Of a DNA stretch of 64,000 nt, positions 55,734-64,000 are shown in pieces (positions within the stretch are counted from its first letter, which is position 1; each line of letters begins with the position of its first letter). The DNA comes from Alicyclobacillus_A sp963788285 (GTDB lineage: Bacteria > Bacillota > Bacilli > Alicyclobacillales > Alicyclobacillaceae): contig CAWBGB010000005.1 in NCBI GenBank assembly GCA_963788285.1, forward strand, positions 1-64,000, read 5' to 3'. The notes beneath the pieces are model-generated. The model was not told the origin of the DNA, did no database searches, and saw nothing but the letters and a program-made list of their open reading frames with translations. Made by a program: the position numbers and the translations under genes.

Positions 55734-57842
55734 ATGATAAAACGAGAATTTATGGTCGCAGGTCGACCCATGGTTCTGGAGACGGGCAAGCTTGCTAAAC
55801 AGGCGACTGCAGCCGTCAACGTCAGGTACGGCGATACGGTTGTTTTATGTACAGTCACCGCCTCTCAGGAACCGAAGGACCTGGACTTTTTTCCACTCAC
55901 GGTGAATTACGAGGAACGCTTTTACGCCGTCGGGAAGATTCCAGGCGGATTCATCAAACGGGAAGGCCGCCCGAGTGAAAAGGCCATCTTGGCATCGCGG
56001 CTGATTGACCGGCCTATCCGTCCTTTATTTCCGGAGGGTTTCCGCAATGACGTGCAAGTCGTAGACATTGTAATGTCGGTGGACCAGGACTGCGCACCTG
56101 AAATTGCGGCCATGATTGGTACTTCGGCGGCACTCACCGCGTCCGATATCCCGTTCGACGGACCGATTGCGGGTGTCATCGTCGGGCGAGTCGACGGTGA
56201 ACTTGTCATCAACCCCACTGTGGCTCAAGCTGAAAAAAGCGATATGCACCTCGTTGTTGCAGGCACGAAGGATGCCATTATGATGGTGGAAGCCGGCGCG
56301 AATGAAGTCCCGGAAGAAGAGATGCTCGAAGCCATTCTCTTTGGCCACAAGGAGATTCAAAGGATTGTCGCGGAAATTGAGGCGTTCGTGGCAGAGGCGG
56401 GTGTGCCGAAACGGGAAGTTCAACTGCACCAAGTAGATCCGGATCTGAATGCTGCGATTCGCGCCTATGCTACGGAGAAAATCAAGGTGGCTGTGCGCAA
56501 TCCAGACAAGCTTGCGCGTCAAGCTGCCGTTGACGCGGTCAACGCTGAGACACTCGAAGCGTATATCGAGCAGTTCCCGGAGAAAGAAAAGGATATTTCC
56601 GAGGTCTTGCACGATATTTTGAAAGAGGAAGTGCGTAGCGCCATCCTCTTTGAAGGGATCCGGCCTGACGGACGCAAAATGGACGAAATCCGTCCGATTT
56701 CCTGCGAAGTGAAGCTGTTGCCGAGAGCACACGGATCGGCGTTGTTTACACGCGGACAGACACAGGTGATGTCTGTCTGTACGCTCGGTGCACTGGGTGA
56801 CGAACAGATTTTGGACGGGCTTGGTGTCGAGGAATCCAATCGTTATATGCATCACTACAACTTCCCGCCGTTCAGTGTGGGGGAAGCCCGACCGCTACGC
56901 GCGCCTAGTCGGCGTGATATTGGGCATGGCGCGTTGGGAGAACGCGCTCTTGATCCAGTCATTCCACCGCCGGAAGAATTCCCCTACGCCATTCGCGTCG
57001 TCTCCGAAGTACTAGAGTCCAACGGGTCCACTTCACAGGCAAGCATTTGCGGAAGCACAATGGCCTTGATGGATGCGGGCGTTCCCATTAAAGCGCCAGT
57101 GGCCGGCATCGCCATGGGGCTCGTCAAAGAGGGAGATCAGGTGGCAATCTTGTCCGATATCCAGGGTCTGGAGGATCACTTGGGCGATATGGATTTCAAG
57201 GTCGCTGGAACGGCGAAGGGTGTAACGGCGCTACAGATGGACATCAAGATCAACGGGATCAACCGGGATATCCTCGAGCGTGCCTTACAGCAAGCTCATG
57301 AAGGCCGGATGTTCATCTTGGGCAAGATGTTGGAAGCTATTTCTGAGCCGCGTGCCCAGATGTCTCCATACGCGCCGCGTGTCATCACGTTGCGTATCAA
57401 CCCTGACAAGATCCGAGATGTGATTGGACCTGGCGGTCGCGTCATCAACAAGATTATTGAAGAAACCGGCGTGAAAATTGACATTGAACAGGACGGGCGA
57501 ATCTTCATTTCGGGTACGGATTCGGACGGTGCGGCTCAGGCGAGAGAACAAATTCTCAACATCACGCGCGAGGTGGAGGTTGGCAAAACCTACGTCGGTA
57601 AAGTGACGCGTGTAGAGAAATACGGCGCGTTTGTAGAGGTTCTGCCGGGGAAAGAAGGTCTAGTGCACGTGTCACAACTGGATGTGAATCGCGTGAACAA
57701 AGTGGAGGACATTTGTAAGGTCGGCGACCTGATTACGGTCAAAGTCACTGAAATCGATGCGCAAAACCGAATCAACCTCTCCCGTAAGGAAGCCCTGAAA
57801 GATCAGGGTCCTGCTGCAGGTTCATCCCATCCTGTGCAATAA
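55734..57842 (+). CDS. pnp: Polyribonucleotide nucleotidyltransferase (PNPase)
   Basis: A 702-residue phosphorolytic 3'-5' exoribonuclease. Two RNase PH domains are present (GDTVVLCTVTASQEPKDLDF with FPLTVNYEERFYAVGKIPGG; GQTQVMSVCTLG). They are followed by a KH domain (VIGPGGRVINKIIEETGVKI) and an S1 domain (GKVTRVEKYGAFVEVLPGKE). ATG 55734 is the only plausible start. It lies 10 nt after the leader ORF. Confidence 0.97.
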   Translation: MIKREFMVAGRPMVLETGKLAKQATAAVNVRYGDTVVLCTVTASQEPKDLDFFPLTVNYEERFYAVGKIPGGFIKREGRPSEKAILASRLIDRPIRPLFPEGFRNDVQVVDIVMSVDQDCAPEIAAMIGTSAALTASDIPFDGPIAGVIVGRVDGELVINPTVAQAEKSDMHLVVAGTKDAIMMVEAGANEVPEEEMLEAILFGHKEIQRIVAEIEAFVAEAGVPKREVQLHQVDPDLNAAIRAYATEKIKVAVRNPDKLARQAAVDAVNAETLEAYIEQFPEKEKDISEVLHDILKEEVRSAILFEGIRPDGRKMDEIRPISCEVKLLPRAHGSALFTRGQTQVMSVCTLGALGDEQILDGLGVEESNRYMHHYNFPPFSVGEARPLRAPSRRDIGHGALGERALDPVIPPPEEFPYAIRVVSEVLESNGSTSQASICGSTMALMDAGVPIKAPVAGIAMGLVKEGDQVAILSDIQGLEDHLGDMDFKVAGTAKGVTALQMDIKINGINRDILERALQQAHEGRMFILGKMLEAISEPRAQMSPYAPRVITLRINPDKIRDVIGPGGRVINKIIEETGVKIDIEQDGRIFISGTDSDGAAQAREQILNITREVEVGKTYVGKVTRVEKYGAFVEVLPGKEGLVHVSQLDVNRVNKVEDICKVGDLITVKVTEIDAQNRINLSRKEALKDQGPAAGSSHPVQ

Positions 57843-57957
57843 CCAGAGACGCATTCTCGAGTCTTCTCGATCCCTCCAGGGTATGGAGGGTTTTTGCACG
57901 TATTGGGCACGATAATGCCGAAGCCGCGTGGAACAAATGAGGAGGGAGACTTAGAGG

Positions 57958-58908
57958 ATGCGATGGGTTCTGTTAACGTTGGCGCTCTTGCACACCGGTG
58001 GAATCACCTGGCCGTGGCCAGTCATGGCGCAACCGAAAGCAGCGCATGCGTATGTCAAGTTGAGCGACGCAGATACGTGGCGAACTGCGGGTGAAACTTA
58101 TGGGCGGAGCCCGGTGGACGCAAGAATGGACCGCGTCTGGCACGCGATTCCTGGATTGGCTGGGTGGAAGCTAGACGTGTCGTCGAGCGAACTGGAGACA
58201 GAACGAGCCAAAGATCACCGGATTCACCTGGTGTGGCAAGCTGTACAGCCGAAGATGTCCATCCGGCAACTGCCTCCCGAACCCATATACAGAGGTCCAA
58301 AAGAGGAGCGTTCGGTCGCGTTGATGTTTAATGTGTCCTGGGGAGAAGAGTTCGTCCCAGGCATTCTGCATACGCTGCAAAAGGAACACGTGCACGCCAC
58401 GTTCTTCCTCGATGGAGCTTGGGTCAAAAAGCACCCGGAGTTGGCCAAGGAAATTCATGCGGAAGGGCACGAGATTGGCAGCCACGGCTCAGGTCACCCT
58501 GATTTTCGCCGTCTGGCGAGCCGAGCCCTGGAACGACAGATCGTTGTCACCAACGCCGTCCTTCATCATACTTTGGGGGTAAATCCCACTTTGTTGGCGC
58601 CTCCGGCCGGTTCGTACGACCAACGGACGGTCGAGTTCGCTCATCGTCAACACATGTACACCGTACTGTGGACGGCGGACACCCTGGACTGGAGACGTCC
58701 AGCCCCGAGCGCCATTGTGGATCGAATCCGAAGGCATGTGGAACCAGGGGCATTGATTTTGATGCATCCGACTCAGCCCACCCAGCAGGCGTTGCCAATT
58801 TTGTTGGAAATGTTGAGAAACAATCGGTACACATGTAAGACCGTTGGACAGGTGATCCGGGAAGAATCTGTGGTGAAGCCACCTGTTTCCTTGAGTCCAA
58901 AATCGTGA
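57958..58908 (+). CDS. ylxY: Polysaccharide-deacetylase-family protein YlxY
   Basis: A 316-residue exported protein. A signal peptide (LLTLALLHTGGITWPWPVMA) precedes a short linker region and a NodB-type domain. The usual TFDDG motif is replaced by MFNVSWGEEF, as I recall for B. subtilis YlxY (TFNISWGDE), so the catalytic Asp pair is missing. HGSGHPDF and LLAPPAGSYDQ are retained. ylxY lies between pnp and mlpA in Bacillales, matching this place. Deacetylase activity is doubtful. Confidence 0.9.
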   Translation: MRWVLLTLALLHTGGITWPWPVMAQPKAAHAYVKLSDADTWRTAGETYGRSPVDARMDRVWHAIPGLAGWKLDVSSSELETERAKDHRIHLVWQAVQPKMSIRQLPPEPIYRGPKEERSVALMFNVSWGEEFVPGILHTLQKEHVHATFFLDGAWVKKHPELAKEIHAEGHEIGSHGSGHPDFRRLASRALERQIVVTNAVLHHTLGVNPTLLAPPAGSYDQRTVEFAHRQHMYTVLWTADTLDWRRPAPSAIVDRIRRHVEPGALILMHPTQPTQQALPILLEMLRNNRYTCKTVGQVIREESVVKPPVSLSPKS

Positions 58909-58967
58909 TTTGCTATATTTATCTAGCGTTTGTAAGAGGAGTGAACCCCGCTGAGGGAGGTAACAAC

Positions 58968-60218
58968 ATGACGTATCGCAGAACGCTTTCCAATGGCGTC
59001 CGTGTGGTAGGAGAAGAAATCCCATCGATGCGGTCCGTGAGCATCGGAGTGTGGATTGCAACAGGTTCTCGGTATGAAAACATCCGCAACAATGGTATCA
59101 GTCATTTCCTGGAGCACATGTTGTTCAAAGGCACGGAACGCCGGACTGCGCGTGAGATTGCGGAAGTGTTTGATGGCATCGGGGGCCAGGTGAACGCGTT
59201 CACGTCTAAGGAATACACGTGTTACTACGCAAAGGTGCTCGACGAACACTTTGGCCTCGCCGTCGAGACCTTGTCCGATATGTTATTTCATTCAAAGTTT
59301 GCGCCTGAAGAGATAGAGAAAGAGAAGAAGGTCGTCATTGAAGAAATCCGAATGTACGAAGATGAGCCGGACGAATTGGTGATGGACGTCCTCGCGGAGA
59401 GCGTATACAGTGGGCATCCGCTGGGCTATACAATTCTCGGACTGGAAGACAACCTGCGGGCGTTTTCCCGAAACGACATTCAAACGTATGTGTCAGACAG
59501 ATATAAACCCTCCAACATGGTCGTTGCCATTGCAGGTAATATTTCTAAGGAACAAGCCATCGCTGAAGTGGAACAATATTTTGGCACCGCGCGTGCGCAT
59601 ACCGACGGGGATGAGCCACAGTTGACCGTTCCGTCTTTCACTCGCGGCGTGAGCGTACGGCAGAAGGACATCGAACAAGTACACATTTGCCTTGCGGCCC
59701 CTGGCTTGCCGGCTGGGCACGAAGATTTGTACGCGCTGGTGTTGCTGAACAATACACTTGGAAACTCTACCAGTTCCCGGTTGTTTCAAGAGGTCCGGGA
59801 AGACCGCGGGTTGGCCTATTCTGTGTTCTCATTCCACACCGCGTACAAGGACTGCGGCATGTTCGGAATCTACACTGGCACGTCACCAGAACACGTTTCC
59901 GAGGTTATGTCCATCATTGACCGCATCTGTCAGGACGTTGCTGAACATGGGTTGACCGCAGAGGAACTCAGGAAAGGCAAGGAGCAGGTAAAGGGTTCCA
60001 TGATGCTCAGCTTGGAGAGTACGAGCAGCCGTATGAGCCGGCTCGGCAAAAACGAACTTGTGCTCGGGCGGGAAGTGACGCTGGATGAAACATTGCAAGG
60101 CATTCAGAACGTCACAGCAGCGGATGTTCAACGAGTCGCTCAGAACATCCTCACCCAACGTTTTGCGTTGGCGGCGGTCGGCCCCATCGATGAAGACGCA
60201 ATTGGCAAATATCAGTGA
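58968..60218 (+). CDS. mlpA: M16-family zinc peptidase (MlpA/YmxG)
   Basis: A 416-residue processing-peptidase-like protein. The inverted zinc motif HFLEH lies at residues 46-50 in NNGISHFLEHMLFKGT, with the distal Glu in KKVVIEEIRMYEDEPDE. The C-terminal inactive-like M16_C half contains LGNSTSSRLFQEVREDRGLA. ATG 58968 follows GGGAGG; the frame to 58905 is leader. The order pnp-ylxY-mlpA is conserved. Confidence 0.95.
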   Translation: MTYRRTLSNGVRVVGEEIPSMRSVSIGVWIATGSRYENIRNNGISHFLEHMLFKGTERRTAREIAEVFDGIGGQVNAFTSKEYTCYYAKVLDEHFGLAVETLSDMLFHSKFAPEEIEKEKKVVIEEIRMYEDEPDELVMDVLAESVYSGHPLGYTILGLEDNLRAFSRNDIQTYVSDRYKPSNMVVAIAGNISKEQAIAEVEQYFGTARAHTDGDEPQLTVPSFTRGVSVRQKDIEQVHICLAAPGLPAGHEDLYALVLLNNTLGNSTSSRLFQEVREDRGLAYSVFSFHTAYKDCGMFGIYTGTSPEHVSEVMSIIDRICQDVAEHGLTAEELRKGKEQVKGSMMLSLESTSSRMSRLGKNELVLGREVTLDETLQGIQNVTAADVQRVAQNILTQRFALAAVGPIDEDAIGKYQ

Positions 60219-60232
60219 CAGTGGAGGAACTT

Positions 60233-60721
60233 ATGAGCCAAGGAACTTCGCCGATTGAGGTCGGCTATGTCGTGGTTTCTGACTTGTACAAGCCTGAATA
60301 TGAGCCAAAGTACGCGACAGCAGGTGCAGCGGGCATGGACTTGCATGCTTGTATTGACACCCCGATCACCTTGCAGCCCGGACAGCGCATCCGGGTGCCT
60401 ACAGGCATCGCTTTGCAGTTTCCCGGTCCGTGGGTGGTCGGCTTGGTCTACGCTCGAAGTGGCTTGGCTTGGCGCCACGGAATCGGGTTGCCCAACGGTG
60501 TTGGTGTGATAGACAGTGATTACACAGGAGAAATTCAAGTTCTACTGACCAACTTTTCGGAGCAGCCGTTTGTGATTCAGCCAGGTGACCGCATTGCGCA
60601 AATCGTATTTGCCCCGGTGTACACGGCGAGGCTCGTCACCGCGGAGACGCTCGTGGAGACGGAGAGAGGAGCGCATGGATTCGGATCGACTGGGGTTGCA
60701 CCAAGAAAATCCGACATGTGA
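60233..60721 (+). CDS. dut: dUTP diphosphatase
   Basis: A 162-residue trimeric dUTPase. The five family motifs are visible: AAGMDLHA, ARSGLAWRHGIGL, GVIDSDYTGEI, GDRIAQIVF and RGAHGFGSTG. ATG 60233 follows GTGGAGGA, 14 nt after mlpA. dUTPase hydrolyses dUTP to dUMP, keeping uracil out of DNA and feeding thymidylate synthesis. Confidence 0.95.
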   Translation: MSQGTSPIEVGYVVVSDLYKPEYEPKYATAGAAGMDLHACIDTPITLQPGQRIRVPTGIALQFPGPWVVGLVYARSGLAWRHGIGLPNGVGVIDSDYTGEIQVLLTNFSEQPFVIQPGDRIAQIVFAPVYTARLVTAETLVETERGAHGFGSTGVAPRKSDM

Positions 60722-60769
60722 CGCATCCGCATTGTTGGTGGCCTGGTCTTGGATTGGGCTACGTACATG

Positions 60770-60790
60770 AGGAAAACCATCCCGGAGGAT
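60770..60790 (-). terminator. Possible minus-strand terminator of the SPW gene
   Basis: CCATCC-CGGA-GGATGG forms a 6-bp stem. On the minus strand it is followed by TTTTCC, on the plus strand by no T run. Confidence 0.4.
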
Positions 60791-60833
60791 GGCTCCCAAA
60801 GACTTTGTATGATTTTTATAGATACAAGTCGGC

Positions 60834-61190
60834 TTAGTGGCCTCCTCCGCCAGGATCCGCAAATCGAGTGCGCTCCATCCAGGTCCACAGTGTAAGCGCC
60901 ATGGTTAGTAGTCCAGGAGCGACCACCGCCCAAAATTGTCCTATTTCATAGTGCCCCAAAAACGCCTGCACGGCGACGAACCATAACCCACAACTGAATG
61001 CCACCGCGGTCAATCCGTTGTTTCTGACGGCATTGTCACTCATGGCGCCCCAAATCGATACTAGCACCAAAATCAGACCCACAATGATGCTCGCCCGCGT
61101 TGCATATCGCTGATTCGATATGCCGAGCACCCACGGTGACAAGGCCAACCACACACCCATCACAGCGTTTAGCCAATTTCTCCACTTCAC
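60834..61190 (-). CDS. SPW-repeat membrane protein
   Basis: A 118-residue protein with four hydrophobic segments. WLNAVMGVWLALSPWVLGIS carries the Ser-Pro-Trp motif of the SPW family (PF03779), and a degenerate second copy may lie near GLWFVAVQAFLGHYE. GTG 61190 is preceded by GGAGGGAG on the minus strand. The family's function is unknown. It is inserted antisense between dut and dpaA. Confidence 0.82.
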   Translation of the reverse strand: MKWRNWLNAVMGVWLALSPWVLGISNQRYATRASIIVGLILVLVSIWGAMSDNAVRNNGLTAVAFSCGLWFVAVQAFLGHYEIGQFWAVVAPGLLTMALTLWTWMERTRFADPGGGGH

Positions 61191-61380
61191 GAGGACTCCC
61201 TCCCTGCCAGCCCTTCAACGCGCTCTTGAAGGTGCTTTGCATGTATTGTCGCCCCCGACGTGAACAATCATCCGTTCGCGCCATCACTTTCCTCCGTAAA
61301 GGGGCCATCTGCACCCCTACCTCCATCCACTCATACATTACAACGGAACACATTCCGCAAGAGATGGGGGTAAGGCGTTC

Positions 61381-62271
61381 ATGCTGACAGGCCGCAAACT
61401 TGTTTTCGTCGGCGGCGACGCGCGTCAGATTGAAGTCATTGCGCAAACGACGGAACTGGACGCCAGTGCGACGCTCATCGGCTTTGAAGAATTGCCACGT
61501 CGGTTTACAGACACGGCGCTCGTTGCGCTGTCGACGGAGGTGTTCGCGGACGTCGATGCGGTGGTCTTGCCGGTGGCCGGCATGGATGACGATGGTCGCG
61601 TGGAAACCCGGTTTAGTGGGGAAGGCCGCGTGGTGCTCACGGAGGACCATTTTGCCATCATGAAGCCCGGGACGTGTGTGTTTACGGGCATTGCGAGACC
61701 GCGACTGGAGGATTGGTGCCGGAAGTATCCGCTGCACTTGGTGAAACTGATGGAATTGGACGAGGTGGCGATTCTCAATTCCATTCCGACTGCGGAAGGC
61801 GCCATCGCACTCGCGATGCAACATACGACCATCACCATTCACGGTGCGAACACGCTGGTGCTTGGCTTTGGTCGGTGTGGAAAAACATTGGCGCGCACAT
61901 TGGATGCCCTGGGTGCGAGAGTCACGGTAGCGGCGCGTCGCCCAGCAGATTTGGCTCGTGTTCGCGAAATGGGGCTTCAGCCCGTTCACATGGGAGAACT
62001 GCAAGAAGCAGTGGCCGGCGTCGAAATCGTGTTCAATACGATTCCAGCCATGATTCTGAGCGCCGCAGTGTTGTCTCAAATGGCCAAAGATTGCGTTATC
62101 ATCGATATTGCTTCCAAACCTGGTGGCACGGACTTTCGCTACGCAGAGCGGCGAGGTATGACGGCCATTCTCGCACCCAGCCTGCCAGGGTTCGTGGCAC
62201 CCAAGACAGCAGGTCGCATCATCGCTGACAGTGTTTGCCGAATCCTGGCCGAGTCGAGTCCGGTATCATAA
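61381..62271 (+). CDS. dpaA: Dipicolinate synthase subunit A
   Basis: A 296-residue Rossmann-type reductase (SpoVFA) that, with DpaB, converts the lysine-pathway intermediate dihydroxy-tetrahydrodipicolinate to dipicolinic acid in the mother cell. LNSIPTAEGAIALAMQHTTI and LVLGFGRCGKTLARTLDALG (NAD(P)-binding glycine loop) are diagnostic, as is IDIASKPGGTDF. ATG 61381 follows GGGGG. The gene marks the organism as an endospore former. The next gene, dpaB, is interrupted. Confidence 0.95.
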   Translation: MLTGRKLVFVGGDARQIEVIAQTTELDASATLIGFEELPRRFTDTALVALSTEVFADVDAVVLPVAGMDDDGRVETRFSGEGRVVLTEDHFAIMKPGTCVFTGIARPRLEDWCRKYPLHLVKLMELDEVAILNSIPTAEGAIALAMQHTTITIHGANTLVLGFGRCGKTLARTLDALGARVTVAARRPADLARVREMGLQPVHMGELQEAVAGVEIVFNTIPAMILSAAVLSQMAKDCVIIDIASKPGGTDFRYAERRGMTAILAPSLPGFVAPKTAGRIIADSVCRILAESSPVS

Positions 62272-62285
62272 AGGAGGTTATCCTC

Positions 62286-62365
62286 GTGGAACTAAAGGGT
62301 AAGACCATTGGGTTTGCAGTTACGGGATCGCATTGTACGTACGAAGAAGCGTTTCCCCCAAAAGT
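62286..62365 (+). pseudogene. dpaB: 5' fragment of dpaB (spoVFB), interrupted by an integrated element
   Basis: GTG 62286 follows AAGGAGG and begins ELKGKTIGFAVTGSHCTYEE with AFPP next. This is the exact flavoprotein N-terminus of the dipicolinate synthase B subunit. After about 24-28 codons the similarity ends and the frame runs to a stop at 62415-62417 inside unrelated sequence. The serine recombinase gene ends at 62374, so the junction (attL) lies at about 62350-62375. The 3' part of dpaB should lie beyond the other end of the element, outside the window. Confidence 0.88.
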
Positions 62366-62380
62366 GAGAACAATCAATTC
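62345..62380. mobile_element. Left junction (attL-like) of an element integrated in dpaB
   Basis: The dpaB coding sequence passes directly into the 3' end of the large serine recombinase gene. Only about 10-20 nt separate the last recognisable dpaB codon from the recombinase stop. The core crossover sequence cannot be defined without the other junction. The element extends from here at least to the window end at 64000. Confidence 0.75.
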
Positions 62381-63768
62381 CAGTCGAAATGGAGCCTTCC
62401 ATCTTTATAAACAGTGATTTTTTGAATGGCAGTCCTGAGGATCATCGTTCGTTCAGTTTCGTTCAAATCCTGCCATTGGTTACGTATCTGATAAAGTGAT
62501 GTGCGAATCTCCTCAAAAGTGTCGTCTGGTTGCATCATCTCTAACTCGTCTAAACGGGTCAGGAGAGCCTTTTTTTCTTCCTCTAAGGCATTTACCCTTG
62601 CCACGACCTTTGCTTCGTCTATAGAGCCATTCTCGAAGGCTGTATACCATCGTTCCAGTTTGTCTTCGATGGATTCAAGTTCTGATGAAATCGATGCAAT
62701 TGCCTGGTCGATGTCGTTATCTGTATTTCTCTCGCGTAACTCTTCACGCAACAATTCAGGATCAATGGTTGCCTCATCCTGCAAGGCACGGATTACGGAC
62801 GCTTCCAATTCATCTCGCTTGAAATATCGATTAGAACATGCATGTCCTGTATGTTTTGAGCTACACAAATAATAATTACGTTCGCCTCGACCGTTAGTCG
62901 GTTTGTAATGAATGTGCTTCATCGTGGACTCACACTCGCCGCAAATGAGTAAATTACTCAGCAAGTATTTCCCGTATGGGGAACGTCCTTTCTTGCGTTT
63001 ACGGATTTCTTCTTGAACTGCATACCAAGTCTCCTCATCGACAATCGGGTCATGAAGTCCATCAACAAGGCTTTCGTCATAATTGAGTTTCCCCATGTAA
63101 ATAGGGTTGGTCACCATGTACAGAAACGTTTTATGGTGAGAGAAGAACCGACCTTTTTCCCGTTTATCAAGCCAACGACCGATTGCTGTATAAGATTGAC
63201 CTTTCAGCACGCGACTAAACATCTCTCGAACTAAGTCCGCTTGTTGTGGTACAACAATAAGTCGTTGCTGTTCTGTTGACCACTCGTAACCGTATGGAAT
63301 GGGGCCACCATACCACAAACCACGCCTGGTACGTTGACGCTTACCTGTTCGTGAGCGTTCAACAATCGTGTCTCTCTCTAATTGTGCGAACACAGCTAGA
63401 ATCCCAAGCATCGCCTTACCAATGGGAGTGGACGTATCAAACGGTTCGGTTGCAGAACGAAACGCAGCACCGTTTGCTTCGAATACATCTTCGAGCAAAT
63501 ACAATGCATCGCGGAGTTTACGACTCAGGCGGTCGATTTTGTACACAACCACCATGTTCACGCGGCCGCTTCTGACATGCCGAATCAAACGTGTGAGCTG
63601 TGGACGATTTAGGTTGGTTCCTGTGTACCCATCATCCACATAATGCTCGTAGTCCTTCCATCCCTGTGATTCACAGAATGCCGCGAGTCTTTCCTTTTGA
63701 TGGTCAATGGAAAAACCATGTTGCGCCTGTTCATCGGTTGAAACGCGGCAGTAAAGGGCTATGGTCAC
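62374..63768 (-). CDS. Large serine recombinase
   Basis: A 464-residue site-specific recombinase. The catalytic resolvase domain starts MTIALYCRVSTDEQAQHGFS with the nucleophilic Ser in CRVST, and VYKIDRLSRKLRD supplies the conserved Arg pair. A recombinase domain (PIPYGYEW; TNPIYMGKLNYDESL) follows. A zinc ribbon has Cys in ICGECESTM and further Cys in YYLCSSKHTGHACSNRY. A coiled-coil stretch runs at about residues 335-430. GTG 63768 is preceded by GAGGTGA. Codon usage is AT-richer than in the core genes. Its 3' end abuts the dpaB junction. Confidence 0.93.
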   Translation of the reverse strand: MTIALYCRVSTDEQAQHGFSIDHQKERLAAFCESQGWKDYEHYVDDGYTGTNLNRPQLTRLIRHVRSGRVNMVVVYKIDRLSRKLRDALYLLEDVFEANGAAFRSATEPFDTSTPIGKAMLGILAVFAQLERDTIVERSRTGKRQRTRRGLWYGGPIPYGYEWSTEQQRLIVVPQQADLVREMFSRVLKGQSYTAIGRWLDKREKGRFFSHHKTFLYMVTNPIYMGKLNYDESLVDGLHDPIVDEETWYAVQEEIRKRKKGRSPYGKYLLSNLLICGECESTMKHIHYKPTNGRGERNYYLCSSKHTGHACSNRYFKRDELEASVIRALQDEATIDPELLREELRERNTDNDIDQAIASISSELESIEDKLERWYTAFENGSIDEAKVVARVNALEEEKKALLTRLDELEMMQPDDTFEEIRTSLYQIRNQWQDLNETERTMILRTAIQKITVYKDGRLHFDWN

Positions 63769-63809
63769 CTGTAATCACCTCGGAACCATACTAACCATCC
63801 ATCGAGTAG

Positions 63810-64000
63810 TTAACATCCCCAAATAAATTCCTGCGCTTCGACCTGTTCAATCTGTTCCAGACCTGCTTTCACAATGCCATCTAATACGCCTAACACGATG
63901 AAATCATTCCGGTGGCGCCTCTCGGATGGGATTCTGTTGCTGCATACACGGAGAACCGGTTCCGTGTTCCAGATGTCTTCGATGATTCGCAAAGAAACAT
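63810..64000 (-). CDS. Small ORF upstream of the recombinase, possibly cut by window end
   Basis: The minus-strand frame is open from the window edge to 63810 and could start at TTG 63992 (RIIEDIWNTEPVLRVCSNRI, with the tail KAGLEQIEQVEAQEFIWGC). It is charged and soluble, with no motif I recognise. It lies 41 nt ahead of the recombinase in the same direction, so it is probably in the same transcript. Confidence 0.4.
   Translation of the reverse strand, partial: VSLRIIEDIWNTEPVLRVCSNRIPSERRHRNDFIVLGVLDGIVKAGLEQIEQVEAQEFIWGC

Noticed and set aside
61036..62079. Minus-strand 347-codon ORF over dpaA
   Set aside because: It is antisense to dpaA and rich in His/Arg with no domain; dpaA has clear family motifs and an RBS.

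Overview
The window is a chromosomal segment of a spore-forming, low- to mid-GC Gram-positive bacterium (Bacillota, Bacillales). Gene order, the PolC-type replicase, the dipicolinate synthase genes and the strong AGGAGG ribosome-binding sites all support this. The mix of genes suggests an Alicyclobacillaceae-like organism, but that is inference and no database was searched. It opens with the 3' part of a 16S rRNA gene, a 23S gene and a 5S gene with a terminator, and there is no tRNA in the spacer.

Positions 4.2-14.3 kb hold mixed single genes: a decayed Gfo/Idh/MocA oxidoreductase, an RluA-type pseudouridine synthase, two hotdog thioesterases, a secreted M23 peptidase, a type II asparaginase, and a three-gene envelope operon (Wzy/WaaL-like membrane protein, membrane protein, lipoprotein). 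A good sigma-A promoter then drives a c-di-AMP (ydaO/yuaA) riboswitch whose only visible downstream gene is a 49-codon ORF followed by a terminator.

Positions 14.4-41.7 kb follow the conserved Bacillales order rplS-rbgA-rnhB-[yraN-comM]-sucCD-[dprA]-topA-trmFO-xerC-hslVU-[fla/che operon]-rpsB-tsf-pyrH-frr-uppS-cdsA-dxr-rseP-polC. The bracketed loci are broken. yraN, comM and dprA survive only as multiply frameshifted pseudogenes. The flagellar/chemotaxis operon that lies between hslU and rpsB in relatives is reduced to a scar holding a cheA C-terminal remnant and a probable ylxL (DUF6115) remnant. Together these suggest a lineage that lost transformation functions and, at this locus, motility. 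proS is not present between rseP and polC, and polC carries an apparent 1-nt frameshift in its N-terminal domain.

Positions 41.8-46.1 kb are an interruption of the usual polC-rimP adjacency: an insertion sequence with GTTT target duplications, then tdk and typA on the minus strand. Positions 46.2-60.7 kb return to the conserved rimP-nusA-rnpM-ylxQ-infB-rbfA-nrnA-truB-ribF-rpsO-pnp-ylxY-mlpA-dut block. IF2 carries a striking 14-copy RSGGYGGQGGQ-type repeat, and pnp is preceded by a 27-codon leader ORF.

At the right edge, dpaA is intact but dpaB (spoVFB) stops being dpaB after about 24 codons. It runs into a large serine recombinase gene whose 3' end lies at the junction. This is the architecture of a sporulation-gene intervening element, like skin in sigK or SPbeta in spsM. 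The rest of the element and the 3' part of dpaB lie outside the window. This is the most interesting feature seen.
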